From Hydnum rufescens UP504 (lineage: Eukaryota; Basidiomycota; Agaricomycetes; Cantharellales; Hydnaceae), in NCBI GenBank assembly GCA_014904985.1, contig MU129068.1, positions 1 through 64,000 of the forward strand: 64,000 nucleotides of DNA, read 5' to 3'. The notes under the pieces were generated by a model. That model was not told where the DNA came from, searched no databases, and saw only the letters and a list, made by a program, of their open reading frames with translations. Both the position numbers and the translations under genes were made by a program. This document shows, piece by piece, positions 22,261 to 33,419 of this stretch (the stretch's first letter is position 1; every line of letters begins with the position of its first letter).

Positions 22261-23852
22261 TATAGAAGAAGGATTGGGAGCTCCGATGACTGTCAAATCA
22301 AACTCTGGTTCAGCCAGTGTGTAGATGGGAGACTGTATTTCTGTTTTTATTCAATGGGCTGGTTCGCTCTGATGGTTGATCACTCTCTAACAAGTTAGGT
22401 ATGGTATTCAGTGGAGGATAAGATTGTGGTATGGACTAGCTATAGTCAATGATATATCGTGGGATGCTTGTGAAAGGCTTATACGTGTTGTATTGAACTG
22501 TTTACTGCTATTTGTGGGTACCTATTTGTGTCCTCCTGGTCAAAATGCAGATTCTAAAGAGGACTCTAGACTAGTGTAAGCTTGATTTAGTATGTCAATG
22601 TGTTTCTTTCTTCTTCTGACTTAACTTTGTTTTTACTCACCTTTCCTTGGATGTCCAGCAACTCTAACCTTAGGTCCTGCAACTATCCTTGGCTCAGTAT
22701 TTCGCGTAGAGGGCTTCCAGTGACTTAGTCTTAACAACCTTGTATGTGACTTAGCTCCAGATGGCTTTAGATCAGTACTCTCTTAAGATGCAAGCAGATT
22801 TGTAGACAGTAGTATATTCCAGCAGTGAGAAGATGATGGGGGGATACAGGAAAATCTACCAGCTTTTATACCTTTCTGAAGGTGGCTGTGTTTAAAGAAT
22901 ATGACTCACTCCTAGGTGAGTCATATGTGAGAACAATAGGGTTGTCAAGGAGGGTGAGTCATTCATAAAGTGGTTGCATAATAGGTGAGTCATTCATAAA
23001 GTGGTTGCATGATAGGTGAGTCATTCATAAACAGAACAAAAGGGTTGCTAAGAAGGTGTTATCTTTCATAAAGTGGTTGCAAGGAGGGTGAGTCATTCAT
23101 AAACAGAACAAAAGGGTTGCTAAGAAGGTGTTATCTTTCTTATCTGTGAGGTTCTAGAAGTTATTTGTGGCAATGGGAGATGAAATCAAAGGATATTTCC
23201 GAGTTCTTGGAGATTAATTTGTTTGTAGTCCAGTGGTTAAGATGTTTTTGTTGCTGGTTGATAATGGGGACAAGTGCATGGGATGGGATTTGATGCAGAA
23301 ACAACAGTTTACATCCGTAATAGACGTTCTTGGTATCATTCGATGCGGATTTTTAACAGCTTTCTGGGCGCGGTGGTTCCGAGCAGATCCGGTGTAAACT
23401 GACAGATAAATTCGTTTTTTACTGATGGGTGTTGATTCTGACAGTAATATTGTTCTGTAGAGTTCAGTTTTGATCTGTTCTTTGCGTGCTCAGTACCGTT
23501 GGATGCGGATTTTTTATATCTTTTCAGGCGTGGTTGTTCCGAGAGGATTAGATGCGAACTGACGAAGAAATTCGTTTTTTACTGAAAATCCCGGATTTTG
23601 ACAGTAATATTGGTCTGGAGAGTGCATTTCTGGTCCGTTCGACTTGTGTTTGGTACCGTTCGAAAGGTGTGAATCGTAGCTTTCTAAGCGTTATATGGGC
23701 GTACCTCTCCGATCAAAACTGACGGAGTTATAGAACGAATTCGATTTCTGTGTGTAGCCGTAATTAATTTCGTAATTGGTCATGTGATCGTCCAAAGGCT
23801 GAGAGTGGTGTGATTTCGCGTTTTCTGATACTGGATGTTTTTATCTTCCACA
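22261..23852 (-). mobile_element. Solo LTR, family LTR3 (copy B, reverse orientation)
   Basis: A 1,592-bp copy with TATAGAAGAAGG at its left edge and ATCTTCCACA at its right, flanked by CCGC on both sides (22,257-22,260 and 23,853-23,856). It splits the pogo transposase gene between its DNA-binding and catalytic parts. It has a single 26-bp minisatellite unit. A duplicated stretch (gggttgctaagaaggtgtta) occurs at about 23,041 and 23,113. Confidence 0.85.
22902..23095. promoter_or_regulatory. Array of six TGACTCA/TGAGTCA motifs in LTR3 copy B
   Basis: Exact TGASTCA heptamers start at 22,902, 22,917, 22,955, 22,986, 23,017 and 23,089, upstream of the LTR TATA-like region as read on the minus strand. 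This is the consensus for Gcn4/AP-1-type bZIP factors. Copy E has seven such sites (62,884-63,087) and copy D has four (53,698-53,762). Binding is inferred. Confidence 0.6.
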
Positions 23853-25106
23853 CCGCCTGTATTCTTTGGGTCAATAGGTACTCCTCCACTGAATTCTCCA
23901 TTGAGGGCTTGTTTCAAAAGCATGCACCACCCCTTTTTGGTATGTGCATTTACAGCATGTCCTCAGCTCTGATGAAGTGATGTGCCCCAATAGGTTGAGA
24001 TATGGTGGTGATATCTGTTTAGAAAGTTATGTGACCACTGTTTACCAAGTGGTTTGAAAGGTGTGCCTTGGGCTGCACCTTTGGCTTTGAGGATCTCCTC
24101 TCCTTTCTCATAAAGTGACTGGTGTGTGAAGGGAAATCCTCGTTCAGCCTTGTGGAGTGCATGATCAATAAGAACCTCTGCCTCAGCCTCAGTGAAGCGG
24201 CACTTGGATGCATTGAATTCCCATATGTCCTGTTTCCCATTAATGCGCCAAGAGAGGGTACTGATATTCAACTCTGCATACTGAGGTTTGCTGAGAATGG
24301 CACGGAGACTCAATGGATGTGTTCCAACTTGACTTGTAGATAGATGGTTGTGGGATCTCTGGTAGTCATGGAGTGCAGACTGATAGAGGGCTGCTTTTTT
24401 TTCAGATTTAACATGGGCATGCTCTCTGTCTCCCTTTGCCCGAACCATAATGAGTAGGCAGAGTGTGAAAGCCATTAGGATAGCAAAATTTGAAGGATGA
24501 ATTGATTTTGTAATTCAACACCATTTGATTTTGTGGTATCCAAAAATGCATCTGTATTGTGACACCAAGTTGCTCTCATGATTGGTTTTCTATGGCAAAA
24601 CTGTATTATTGATTCATATGTAGCTATACAGCTTGAAAAATCATCCATATAAGAAGTAGGGCTTGGTCCACAAGCTAAATCATCACATGATCTACCTGAA
24701 AAGTGCATATTTTGGGCTTAATCACAGTTTCCTAGCTCCCCCAGCTTTCCAGCTACATTTTACTATGCTTGAGCATGTTCATTGCATGAAACTCGAGAAA
24801 TCTTGTTAAAGACTCAAGAGATTCTAAGCATTTTTGAGGAAGATATGGGCAGTGTTTCACGGATGTATTTTGTTTCAAGGATTTGTAATATACTGTATGC
24901 TGTGAGTAAAAATTATTTGGAATCCGAGGCGCCAGGTGTCAAGGAACAATTCACATAGTTGATGATATGGTTCTAACTCTAGTGGTAGAAGACCTATTCC
25001 AGCGGTCAATATTCGCTTGATATTTCGTGCGGATCTAATCAGGCTGTTTACAACGGCCACACGTGGTGGTACGGCGCCTATGGAAGGGATGTGGATTTGT
25101 TCACTT

Positions 25107-26099
25107 ACAAGTGCTAAACAGGTTTCATAGCTAGACGGACACTTCTACAACTATGCATTATTGCTGTTGATGTACCCCCTCTAAGCTTCCAATCGTCGTT
25201 GAATCCCCCCCACTGCGTCTGATTTAGTACTTCTAATTCTAGATTTCAAATGACCAGTTTTGCAAGAGGCAATTCGGTATGTCCCCTCCCGAAACGTTAT
25301 CGTCACCCAGGCAAGAGGCCGTCCCTTCTGAGCAATTTCGAGGTGTCAGGCCGCTATGCTTTGGGCTGGTTACCCCTTTCTCATGCGCATCCTTCTGGCT
25401 AGACCATTCTTACCACACGCCCACGCCCACTAGGGGAAGCAAAACTAGACGTTCAATGGACCCAGATCAAGCCCCCTGCTTACCCAGGACTCCAACGGCC
25501 TGTGTATAAGATGGCCAACAAGGATCCATCTCCCCTGCAGATCACGCACCTATGGATTTCAAGAGTCCTCGAACAGGTTGCCTTCTGCAAACCCGTTAGA
25601 ACGTGGCATCATCGCATTCGGCTCGCTTGTCACTTGATCAATGCAGTAAATCCGCTCATCCGATCCTTCTTCTAGAGAACAGATATCCTCCACAAGCCGC
25701 CACTAGATCCCATGCCGCGCAGCGCCAGCCTATGACGCTGTTGCTGCTGACTCCTCCAACATTGAGAAAGTCGACGGGTGACAATAAGGATACTACCGAT
25801 TGCTGGTTGACTCGACCGCCAAATCATAGGCTGTCCAATATCTCTTGGAATGACCAACTTCTCGGAAGAGGAATACAGATCAGACTTCGGATAAATGGCC
25901 GCATTTGGCGTCAATGAGTGCATACTCTGCTATCACGCTCTACCAGGCGAAGATTCTTAAAGTTGAGCTAACTTCTAGGAATGGACTACGTTGGCTAGTG
26001 GGACTGACAGGCAAGCGACGATGCAGCGTTGGTCCCAAATATGACATCATGTATCGATCGTATGAGTATTCCAATATGCATAGGAGCAAGCGCAACAGT
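25107..26099. other. Intergenic stretch collinear with 4,191-5,129, no gene supported
   Basis: Follows the small-protein gene in unit 2 and resembles the unit 1 interval. A short open frame at 25,511-25,675 (MANKDPSPLQITHLWIS onward) ends in VNPLIRSFF, which is partly kept in unit 1, but upstream frames disagree. CpG-rich. Confidence 0.45.
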
Positions 26100-27156
26100 G
26101 GGTCAAGGGGCTGGACTTGTACTCCATCCTGCACTCCCATAGAGATATTATATTGGTTCGATCCTGAAATTGATGAGGGACAATACAGTACTATGTCGAG
26201 GGAAAGAGACGTGGACTTGGGGGGAAGCGCAGAAAAAGAATTTGATGCCGATCTCCCTGCCACGCTCACGATGGCACCTCAATATCCCCGGAATTCCCGT
26301 CGCGGTGTTCCATCTGCGTCTCCATACTGGGACCCCTGGGCCTCTTCCTTCATTTTGTTCTCCACGCGGCTTATGCCCATCGCTCGCACTGCGTGTCCGC
26401 CCTCGAAGCGCTCTCTATGTAGCGTCATACGTACTCCATTAGCGGACGAGAAATCTCAAGAGAACTCTGAAGAGGTCGTCTACCAGCACGCTGTGAAAGT
26501 ATGGGCCACGCATCCCAAAGCACAGGGGAAATGGATTAAATCACTTAAAATCAACCTTTTCGGAGGCGTTCCCCGCGGCATGTGTATAGTGTGATGGGAA
26601 CGTCCCGTGTTTTGGAAATGGGCTTGCAGGATCAGCTGGCAAGGCTGACCGGGAGCCTGATAAACAAAATGACAGTCAACCCCATCATCTCATCATTACT
26701 AGATTCGGGTTCCTCGAGGAGAACCACAATTGTGGCAGCAGCTCAAGAGAACAGTGCAGAGGCCAATATCAAATCCGAGGAGAAGGCCGCCGTGGTAGAC
26801 GGGACAGATTCCAAGCTTAATATATATTAAACGTTGATCCCTGTCGACATTGATATAATGCCCGTGGTTGCGGAGACCTGAGGACAAGCAAGGCCACCTG
26901 ATTATGTCAAACAACTTCCTAGACGTGTCCCCACAGTCAGAGCGCTCCGAGAACGGGATCCGGATCTTTGGTCTTTTCGCACCAGATCTGAAACTGGTGC
27001 CGCTCGCTAATTCTGAAAGAGCAATGCATATGCAGAGCACCTTTCCAATTTTGCATGGCATAAGCACCGGACCGGGTCAACGAGGTCTCGTGGTCGCAAA
27101 CCCATCTCCTCGCGTCCAACACGCCACCATCCATCAGTTACAGGCTCTCGCATATC
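26100..27156 (+). promoter_or_regulatory. Upstream module, copy c (probable promoter region of gene 2)
   Basis: Unit 2 copy of the CpG-rich module found at 5,130 and 6,670, ending at the gene 2 start codon. It contains ttaatatatattaaac near 26,818, an AT-rich spot that could serve as a TATA element but is not conserved in front of gene 1. The regulatory role is inferred from position and conservation. Confidence 0.45.
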
Positions 27157-30100
27157 ATGGCATCCAAAGACCCGCTGAACCCAGTGGACATGCGCAAAGT
27201 GCATATTTCAGGTATGCCTCCTACTTACAGACCGGGAATTCGTACCTAAGAGACCTTTTTGGCTCTTGCCACAGAGGCCAGATGCACCAGCCCTCTTCTA
27301 CGTACATCGAAACAATATCGCCTTCACTTCACCATCCAGCCTCTGGCTGCTGTCACTGGACTTCGTTCCCCAAAGTCAGACTACATCGAGGCGGTAAACC
27401 ATGCTGTGATGTGGAAGGATCCCTTCGGGGAAGAGTTGTAGGTCTAGTTCATGCGCACATATTTTGCCGCCCCCTTATTCACATTCCCTCGGCAGCACGG
27501 TGGTGACTCAAACGCCTATCGATTGCAGAGTGACTATAGACTTGCGCGAGCACCGTTTTGGACGTTCGGGGCGGATCGTCGCATCGTGTACTTTCGATCT
27601 CTCCTCTGCAACAGACCAAGGTGAATCTGCTCATGCTCATGTGAAGAAAGGGCCACGCTCATACAGACTTTATCTTCCAGAAGTATTCCTCGATTTGAAG
27701 GGTGGCGCGAACAACAAACTCGGAGAATTGAAAATACATGTAGCATCCTCTCTTGCATCCACTCGTGAGGCTGTCCAGAATGCCAACCAGGCTGCCGAGC
27801 ACCTGGGTCCCGGACTAACCGTTGTGAACGATGCCATTCAAGCTACTACCCCACTTGCAACAGAAATTAGTGCCCAGTCCAATGCTTGGCACCCCTTGTT
27901 GAATCGCCTCGGCGTGCTCGTCAAAGTTGCCGATATGGTCGCCGAGGCACGTTTCATTCAGAATCGCCTCTGCCCCACGACTACTAACTATTTACAAACA
28001 GGCTCACCCTTGGATCAAACTAGCCTGGGGAGTTGTTTCGGCAGCGTATAGGGTACGACTAGAATCGAGTTTTGTATCTGTATGCTTTCTCACTGGTAGT
28101 CCGTTAGATTGCTTCCATCCAGAGTGAGCGAGACGCGAAAGTGACGGCCTTGGTACGCACTATGGCGAATAGCTGCTCCTTTGCCGACGAAGCCGAAGAA
28201 TTAAAGAAACGCTCGGAAAGAGATCAAGAGATCATCAACCAAATACTGCACCAAGTAATGGAATGTGCTTATTTCATTCGGGACTATTGCAGGGACGAGT
28301 CCTTCGGTATGTGGGATCCCATGTGCTTTGCTTACTCCAGGACTTATCAGCATGAGCCCCAGTCAAACGCACTCTAAAGAACGCAGTTTCTCTTGTGGAC
28401 GAACGGATCAATGCTTACATGACGACCCTTGAGGATCTCCGACGGAATCTGATTGATCATGCGAGCATAGAATGCACCGTCATTACCCACCGCGTCTTGG
28501 ACGTCGTGAATGAAGTCCGTAAGTGCACCTTGTATGTCTTCGGTTAAAACCTACGTTCTAAGACGGTACACAGGAGACATGCAAGTGCTCGGCGAAATGA
28601 AATATGCCGCAGAGGCTCATCACGATCTGGATCAAGGGTGTTTACCGGGCACACGTTCCGAGATCATCGACGCTATAGTGTATTGGGCTGTTGGAGCGGA
28701 TACATCCTCATTTGATCCGAGCGGTTCAGACTCAATAACGTTGAGTTCTAACGAGTCATCTCGTGTCCTTTGGTTGTGTGGAGTGGCGGGTGCGGGGAAA
28801 TCGTCGATCCTTCGCTCGTGCGCGAAGCGACTCTCTGAACTTGAGCGCAAGGGATCCTACTACGGCTTCGACAAAAATAAACCACTCGTCAACCTGACGA
28901 ACCTGTTTAGTACGATCGCTCGAGACCTTGCCGAACTCGATGACTCCCGGAAGCAGCGCCTTATCAATTCCGCCAAAAAGGATATCGCGATACGAACAAG
29001 TGATAACTGCAAGTTGCAGTTCCAGCACTTTATCATTGCATCGTTCAAGGATGATAAGGCAGTGGGGGAGACCATTGTTTTCATCGACGCATTTGACGAG
29101 TCTGGGGACATTACAGCTCGTGCCAACGCACTCGCTATTCTAACAAAGCGAGCCTCAGAATTCCCTCTGGGTCTTCGAGTCATAGTGACTTCGAGATATG
29201 AGCGGGACATCCAAGATGCATTACGGTCTCCGCTACCACCTGGGGTTGACATCATACTTGTGGACAACATCCCGACTCATCAGACATCACGCGATATTGC
29301 GAAGTATATACGCAATGAACTCCGTAATGTTGATGAATTCCGAGAGGCGGAGTACCAGACGCAACTGAGTGCACTCATTCGGAGAGCAGGAACATCGTTT
29401 CAGTGGGCTGCTACTGCCTGCCGCTTCATTTGTGGCGATGGTGAAGCTGGTGCTGATCCGCGGGACCAGATTAGGACGGTGCTCCGTGCTGATGAAGGGC
29501 TGTACGGGCTCTATAGCACCGTGATGAAGGAGCATTGCAATCCATCGCATGAGATGGAAGTAAAACGAGTCAAGTCAATCCTAGGCCGAATCATATGTGC
29601 TCAGGAGCCTTTATCATTGCATACTTTTGTACACCTTGTTCCACCCGACTCCATTCTCACCCCGGAGGACATGCGGACGCAACGACGAATCGTGAAGCAT
29701 CTTGCCTCGCTCCTTAGTGGTACGCACAGCGACCATGAGCCGATTGTCCCTCTCCATTCGTCTTATCGTGATTTCTTGTGTAATCTGGAGCATAATAAAG
29801 ATTTCTACATCGACGAAAGCGAAGCAAATCAGTCGATGGCCCTGGCGTGCTTCCGCGTGATGGAACAGAACTTGACATTCAATATCTGTCAAATTCCGAC
29901 ATCGTTCCTTCGCAATGTTGACATCCCCGACCTTCCTGGTCTCCGGGAGAAACACATCCTTCATCATCTGTCTTATGCTTGTTGCTTCTGGGCTTTTCAT
30001 GTGTCCAAAACACCTAGCAGTGAATTTGCAGAGAAAGGCTTAGAGTCATTCTTTCGGATGGATTTCCTATATTGGTTGGAAGTGATGAGTGTTATCCAGA

Positions 30101-32586
30101 GGTCCCCTCAAGCAGCATTAGCCCCACTAAACACCTCCAATGTAAGCTTGGCTTCAATTCCACTGGGCTGTGGGCCAACTCTGAAGATGCATTCTGCAGA
30201 TGGCTCCAGCCCTGACTGAACTGCAACAGGATGCAATGCAATTCATCTCAATGTTTGCACCTGCCATCATGACCAGCACACCTCACATCTACCTCTCTGG
30301 CCTGACATTTGCTCCTACATCATCACTCCTATATCAGAGTTGGCAGGGTCAATTTCCAAGAGTTGGAAAACTTGCTGAGGGACAACTTCAGCACTGGCCA
30401 AATATGATGATGACCTTGGAAGGACATCATGACTATGTACGATCTGTTGCTTTCTCACCCAATGGCAAGCAGATTGCTTCTGGCTCTGATGACCAGACCA
30501 TCTGACTCTGGAATGTGGAGACAGGTGCAAGCATTGGGCAGCCAATGGAGGGGCATCATGATGCCATTGAGTCCATTGCCTTCTCCCCTGATGGCAAGCA
30601 CATTGCTTCTGGCTCTGAGGACAAAACCATACAACTCTGGGATGTGGAGACAGGTGCAAGTGTTGGGCAGCCAATGGAGGGGCATCATGATGCCATCTGC
30701 TCCATTGCTTTCTCCCCTGATGGCAAGCAGATTGCTTCTGGCTCTGAGGACAAGACCATACAACTCTGGGATGTGGAGACAGGTACAAGCATTGGGCAGC
30801 CAATGGAGGGGCATCATGGTGCCATCTACTCCATTGCTTTCTCCCCTGATGGCAAGCTTATTGCTTCTGGCTCTCAAGACAAGACCATACAACTCTGGGA
30901 TGTGGAGACAGGTGCAAGCATTGGGCAGCCAATGGAGGGGCATCATGATACCATCTACTCCATTGCTTTCTCCCCTGATGGCAAGCACATTGCTTCTGGC
31001 TCTCAAGACAAGACCATACAACTCTGGGATGTAAAGACAGGCTTAAGCATAGGCCAGCTGATCCATCAGCATCCCATCTGGTCTATTGCTTTCTCACCTG
31101 ATGGCAAGCACATTGCTTCTGGTTCCTGGGCCATGGCTGTACAACTCTGGAATGCAGAGACAGGTGTCAGGATTGGCCAGCCAATGGAGGGGCATCATGA
31201 TTCCATCTGTTCCATTGCTTTCTCACCTGATGGCAAATACATTGCTTCTGGGTCCTTTGACAAGACCATACGACTCTGGAATGTGGGCATGAGCACAAGC
31301 ATTGGCCAGCCAATGGAGGAGCATCATGATGCCATTCAGTCCATTGCTTTCTCACCTGATGGCAGGCAGATTGCCTCTGGCTCCTTGGACAACTCCATAC
31401 AACTCTGGAATGTGGAGATGGGTACAAGGATTGACCCACCCATGGAGGGGCATCATCATGCCATATGGTCTGTTGCTTTCTCACCTGATGGCAAGCAAAT
31501 TGCTTCTGGGTCTTTGTACAATACCATACAAATCTGGAATGCAGAGACAGGGGAAAGCATTGGCCAGCCAATGGAGGGGCATCATGGTTTCATCCATTCC
31601 ATAGCTTTCTCACCTGATGGCAAGAAAATTGCTTCTGGCTCCCAGGACAGGACTATACGACTCTGGGATGTGGAGACAGGTGCAGACATTGGCCAGCCAA
31701 TGGAGGGACATCATGGTGCCATTGAGTCCATTGCTTTCTCACCTGACAGCAGGCAGATTGCTTCAGGCTCCTCAGACAAGACCATACAACTCTGGAATAC
31801 AGAGACAGGTGCAAGCATTGGTCAACCACTGGAGGGACATCATGATCACATCCAATCTGTTGCTTTCTCACCTGATGGCAAGTACATTGCTTCTGGCTCT
31901 GGGGACAAGACTATACGACTCTGGAATGTGGAGACAGGTGCAAGCATTGGCCAACCAATGGAGGGGCATCATGATGCCATTGAGTCCATTGCTTTCTCAC
32001 CTGATGGAAAGCAAATTGCTTCTGGCTCTGGGGACATGACCATACAACTCTGGAATGTGGAGACAGGTGCAAGCATTGGCCAGCCAATGGGGGGACATCA
32101 GGGTATTATTAAGTCCATTGCTTTCTCACCTGATGGAAAGCAGATTGCTTCTGGCTCCTTGGACCGATCCATACGACTCTGGAATCCAGAGATGAGTATG
32201 AATCTGGGGCAGCTGAAGGAAGGATACAATGATGGCATTTCATCATTTTCATCTCACAGTAAGCAAATCACTTCTGGCAGCTGTGACTTGCAATTTTACG
32301 ATTTTCCACTGCAGCATCCAAACACATGCTTCAATACCCTGTCCATCTATTCCCACTACCCCCACACTCTTTCCAACTGGATGATGGGTGGATTCTGGGA
32401 CCCAATGATGAGCTCATCCTCTGGGTCCCTGCTGCCTATCAACCATCCCTGGAGCACCCTAACCATCACATTCTGGGAAATGCCACTCGGATTGATTTTC
32501 AGCACCTTAAGTGTGGCAAGGAGTGGGTAAAGTGCCAAGAACCAGTTGCTGAAGGAGAAGATATTCATGGTTTCAAAGACTTTTAA
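27157..32586 (+). pseudogene. NACHT-WD40 (NLR/STAND) gene 2, intact but for one TGA
   Basis: The nine-exon model is 27,157-27,211, 27,275-27,437, 27,496-27,946, 28,002-28,052, 28,123-28,306, 28,363-28,518, 28,574-30,141, 30,200-32,258 and 32,315-32,586. Every junction keeps frame and the total is about 1,652 codons. Residues 1-223 include a possible C2-type segment (VTIDLREHRFGRSG). Residues 224-350 are helical. The NACHT P-loop CGVAGAGKSS is near residue 422, Walker B IVFIDAFDES near 520, and the sensor RVIVTSRYERDI near 560. Fourteen WD40 repeats follow from about residue 948, then a C-terminal DDGWILGP..LILWVP motif. The only defect is TGA at 30,503-30,505 in repeat 1, where gene 1 has CGA (Arg). 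As read, the product would stop after the NACHT part plus most of one blade. It may be a pseudogene, or may give a truncated NLR. Confidence 0.85.
30418..32258 (+). repeat. 14 tandem WD40 repeats, gene 2
   Basis: Same unit length and consensus as gene 1, but with a different set of residues at the variable codons: E, C, Y, W, Q, H or K before SIAF; H, Q, L, Y or K after DGK; E, Q, W, F, L, S or G after ASGS. Most units carry CAA (Gln) before CTC TGG where others keep CGA (Arg), and unit 1 has TGA at that codon. Units 2-5 share LWDVETG, which suggests local homogenisation. Confidence 0.88.
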
Positions 32587-32627
32587 TGTAAATCACATTT
32601 CAGTTGACAATTGGAAATCCTGTTTTA

Positions 32628-33254
32628 CAGTATATTATGTGTCCTTCATACAGCATTGTTCTTTGTTGATCTACAACATGTAAAAATGTGAATTTTGATT
32701 TTTTTTCTTTCTGCATTACATGCACAAATGTCTTGCAGACAGTTCTCCTGAGTTTGGGAACAAATAGGCAAGAACTGAGCAAGTTGTTAGGTTGATGACA
32801 AACAGGTGCCAGAATTACCAAATATGCTTCCTTCGTCGTGGCACACAGCCACTAAATGGAGCACTCTGATTGGTCAATCACTTGTTACAATCACTCTGCT
32901 TCTTCATCCAATTGCTGCCACTGCCACACATGATCACTTGAAACTCTTTAACTCTGGTCAAAGGAAGGTATTCACAGGGCCTACCCAGCAGTCCATATTT
33001 TATTGCTATAGCTTCACCCTAGCACTAACATGAGTGGCTTTACAAAAGTAAACATGGAATTTTTCAAATCTGAAGCCTTGAAGTCATTGTATCTCCCATT
33101 ATATGACAATCTAAGGTCTGAAATTCTCAGAGGTTATGGACCAGTCATAAGCCATATTATTTCAATTTAGAGCTAAGAGATAGCTGGAAAACTGGGTGAG
33201 CTAAATGCTAATGTATGAAGGAAGCATAGAAACTGAAGGACACATAATATACTG
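32628..33254. mobile_element. MITE, 627 bp, pogo-related
   Basis: Perfect 21-bp inverted ends begin CAGTATATTATGTGTCCTTC and are flanked by TA (32,626-32,627 and 33,255-33,256). The unit 1 flank at about 12,890-12,930 shows the empty site. The first ten bases equal those of the pogo-like element at 20,209, so a related transposase may have moved it. No coding frame of note lies inside. Confidence 0.85.
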
Positions 33255-33419
33255 TACATCTTATCTGTTTTGGCATTGACATGCTCCCTACAGTATCCAA
33301 AGGCTAAGAAACCCCCTCCCCCCATCCACTAGGAAGGATGGTGAACTTCCTTCATTGGCTGCACCTGTGACTGATGTTTCAGGATAAGGTCCCATGACCA
33401 GCATGGAAAAATTTTACAC

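Larger units (their letters stand above)
20474..24475 (-). pseudogene. Pogo-like DDE_1 transposase with CENP-B-type N-terminus
   Basis: On the minus strand, the N-terminal part (24,475-23,960) has psq/CENP-B-like DNA-binding segments (LSLRAILSKPQYAELNISTL, FKPLGKQWSHNFLNRYH). After LTR3 copy B the catalytic core resumes: GFDETGF (first D, about 22,250), LLLVDGPASHLT (second D, about 21,870) and HVFQGLDVAVF (third D, about 21,760), then AFRKTGVVPFNPSVI. The C-terminus (20,935-20,474) has a basic, alanine-rich coiled-coil-like stretch and ends in an acidic tail. An intron lies near 21,980-22,030. A TGA follows LHQS at about 23,965, where CGA is plausible. It is inactive because of the LTR and stop codons. 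Confidence 0.82.
20209..24895 (-). mobile_element. Pogo-like (DDE_1) DNA transposon
   Basis: Inverted termini CAGTATATTACAAATCCTTG (24 identical bp in total) face inward, with TA duplicated at 20,207-20,208 and 24,896-24,897. TA target and CAG ends are as expected for pogo/Tigger-type elements. The element carries one transposase gene on the minus strand, which is interrupted by solo LTR3 copy B. Without that LTR the element is about 3.1 kb. Confidence 0.88.
19925..25106 (+). pseudogene. Small cysteine-containing protein gene, copy 2, split by the pogo element
   Basis: The first part (about 19,925-20,206) encodes YNETHYSFH and NAVDIVDAQNGLLNHF, matching copy 1. The second part lies beyond the transposon: after a GTGAGT donor at about 24,901, an acceptor at about 25,007 opens an exon with SCGSNQAVYNGHTWWYGAYG and ends in YKC plus TAA near 25,106. 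Removing 20,209-24,895 and one TA rejoins the donor side to the coding frame as in copy 1. The last exon is intact here and broken in copy 1, while the first part is interrupted here, so neither copy looks functional. Family not recognised. Confidence 0.5.

Noticed and set aside
16324..23852. LTR3 copies A and B as long inverted ends of one giant transposon
   Set aside because: Each copy has its own distinct 4-bp duplication (ACGA, CCGC) and interrupts a different gene, so they are independent insertions.
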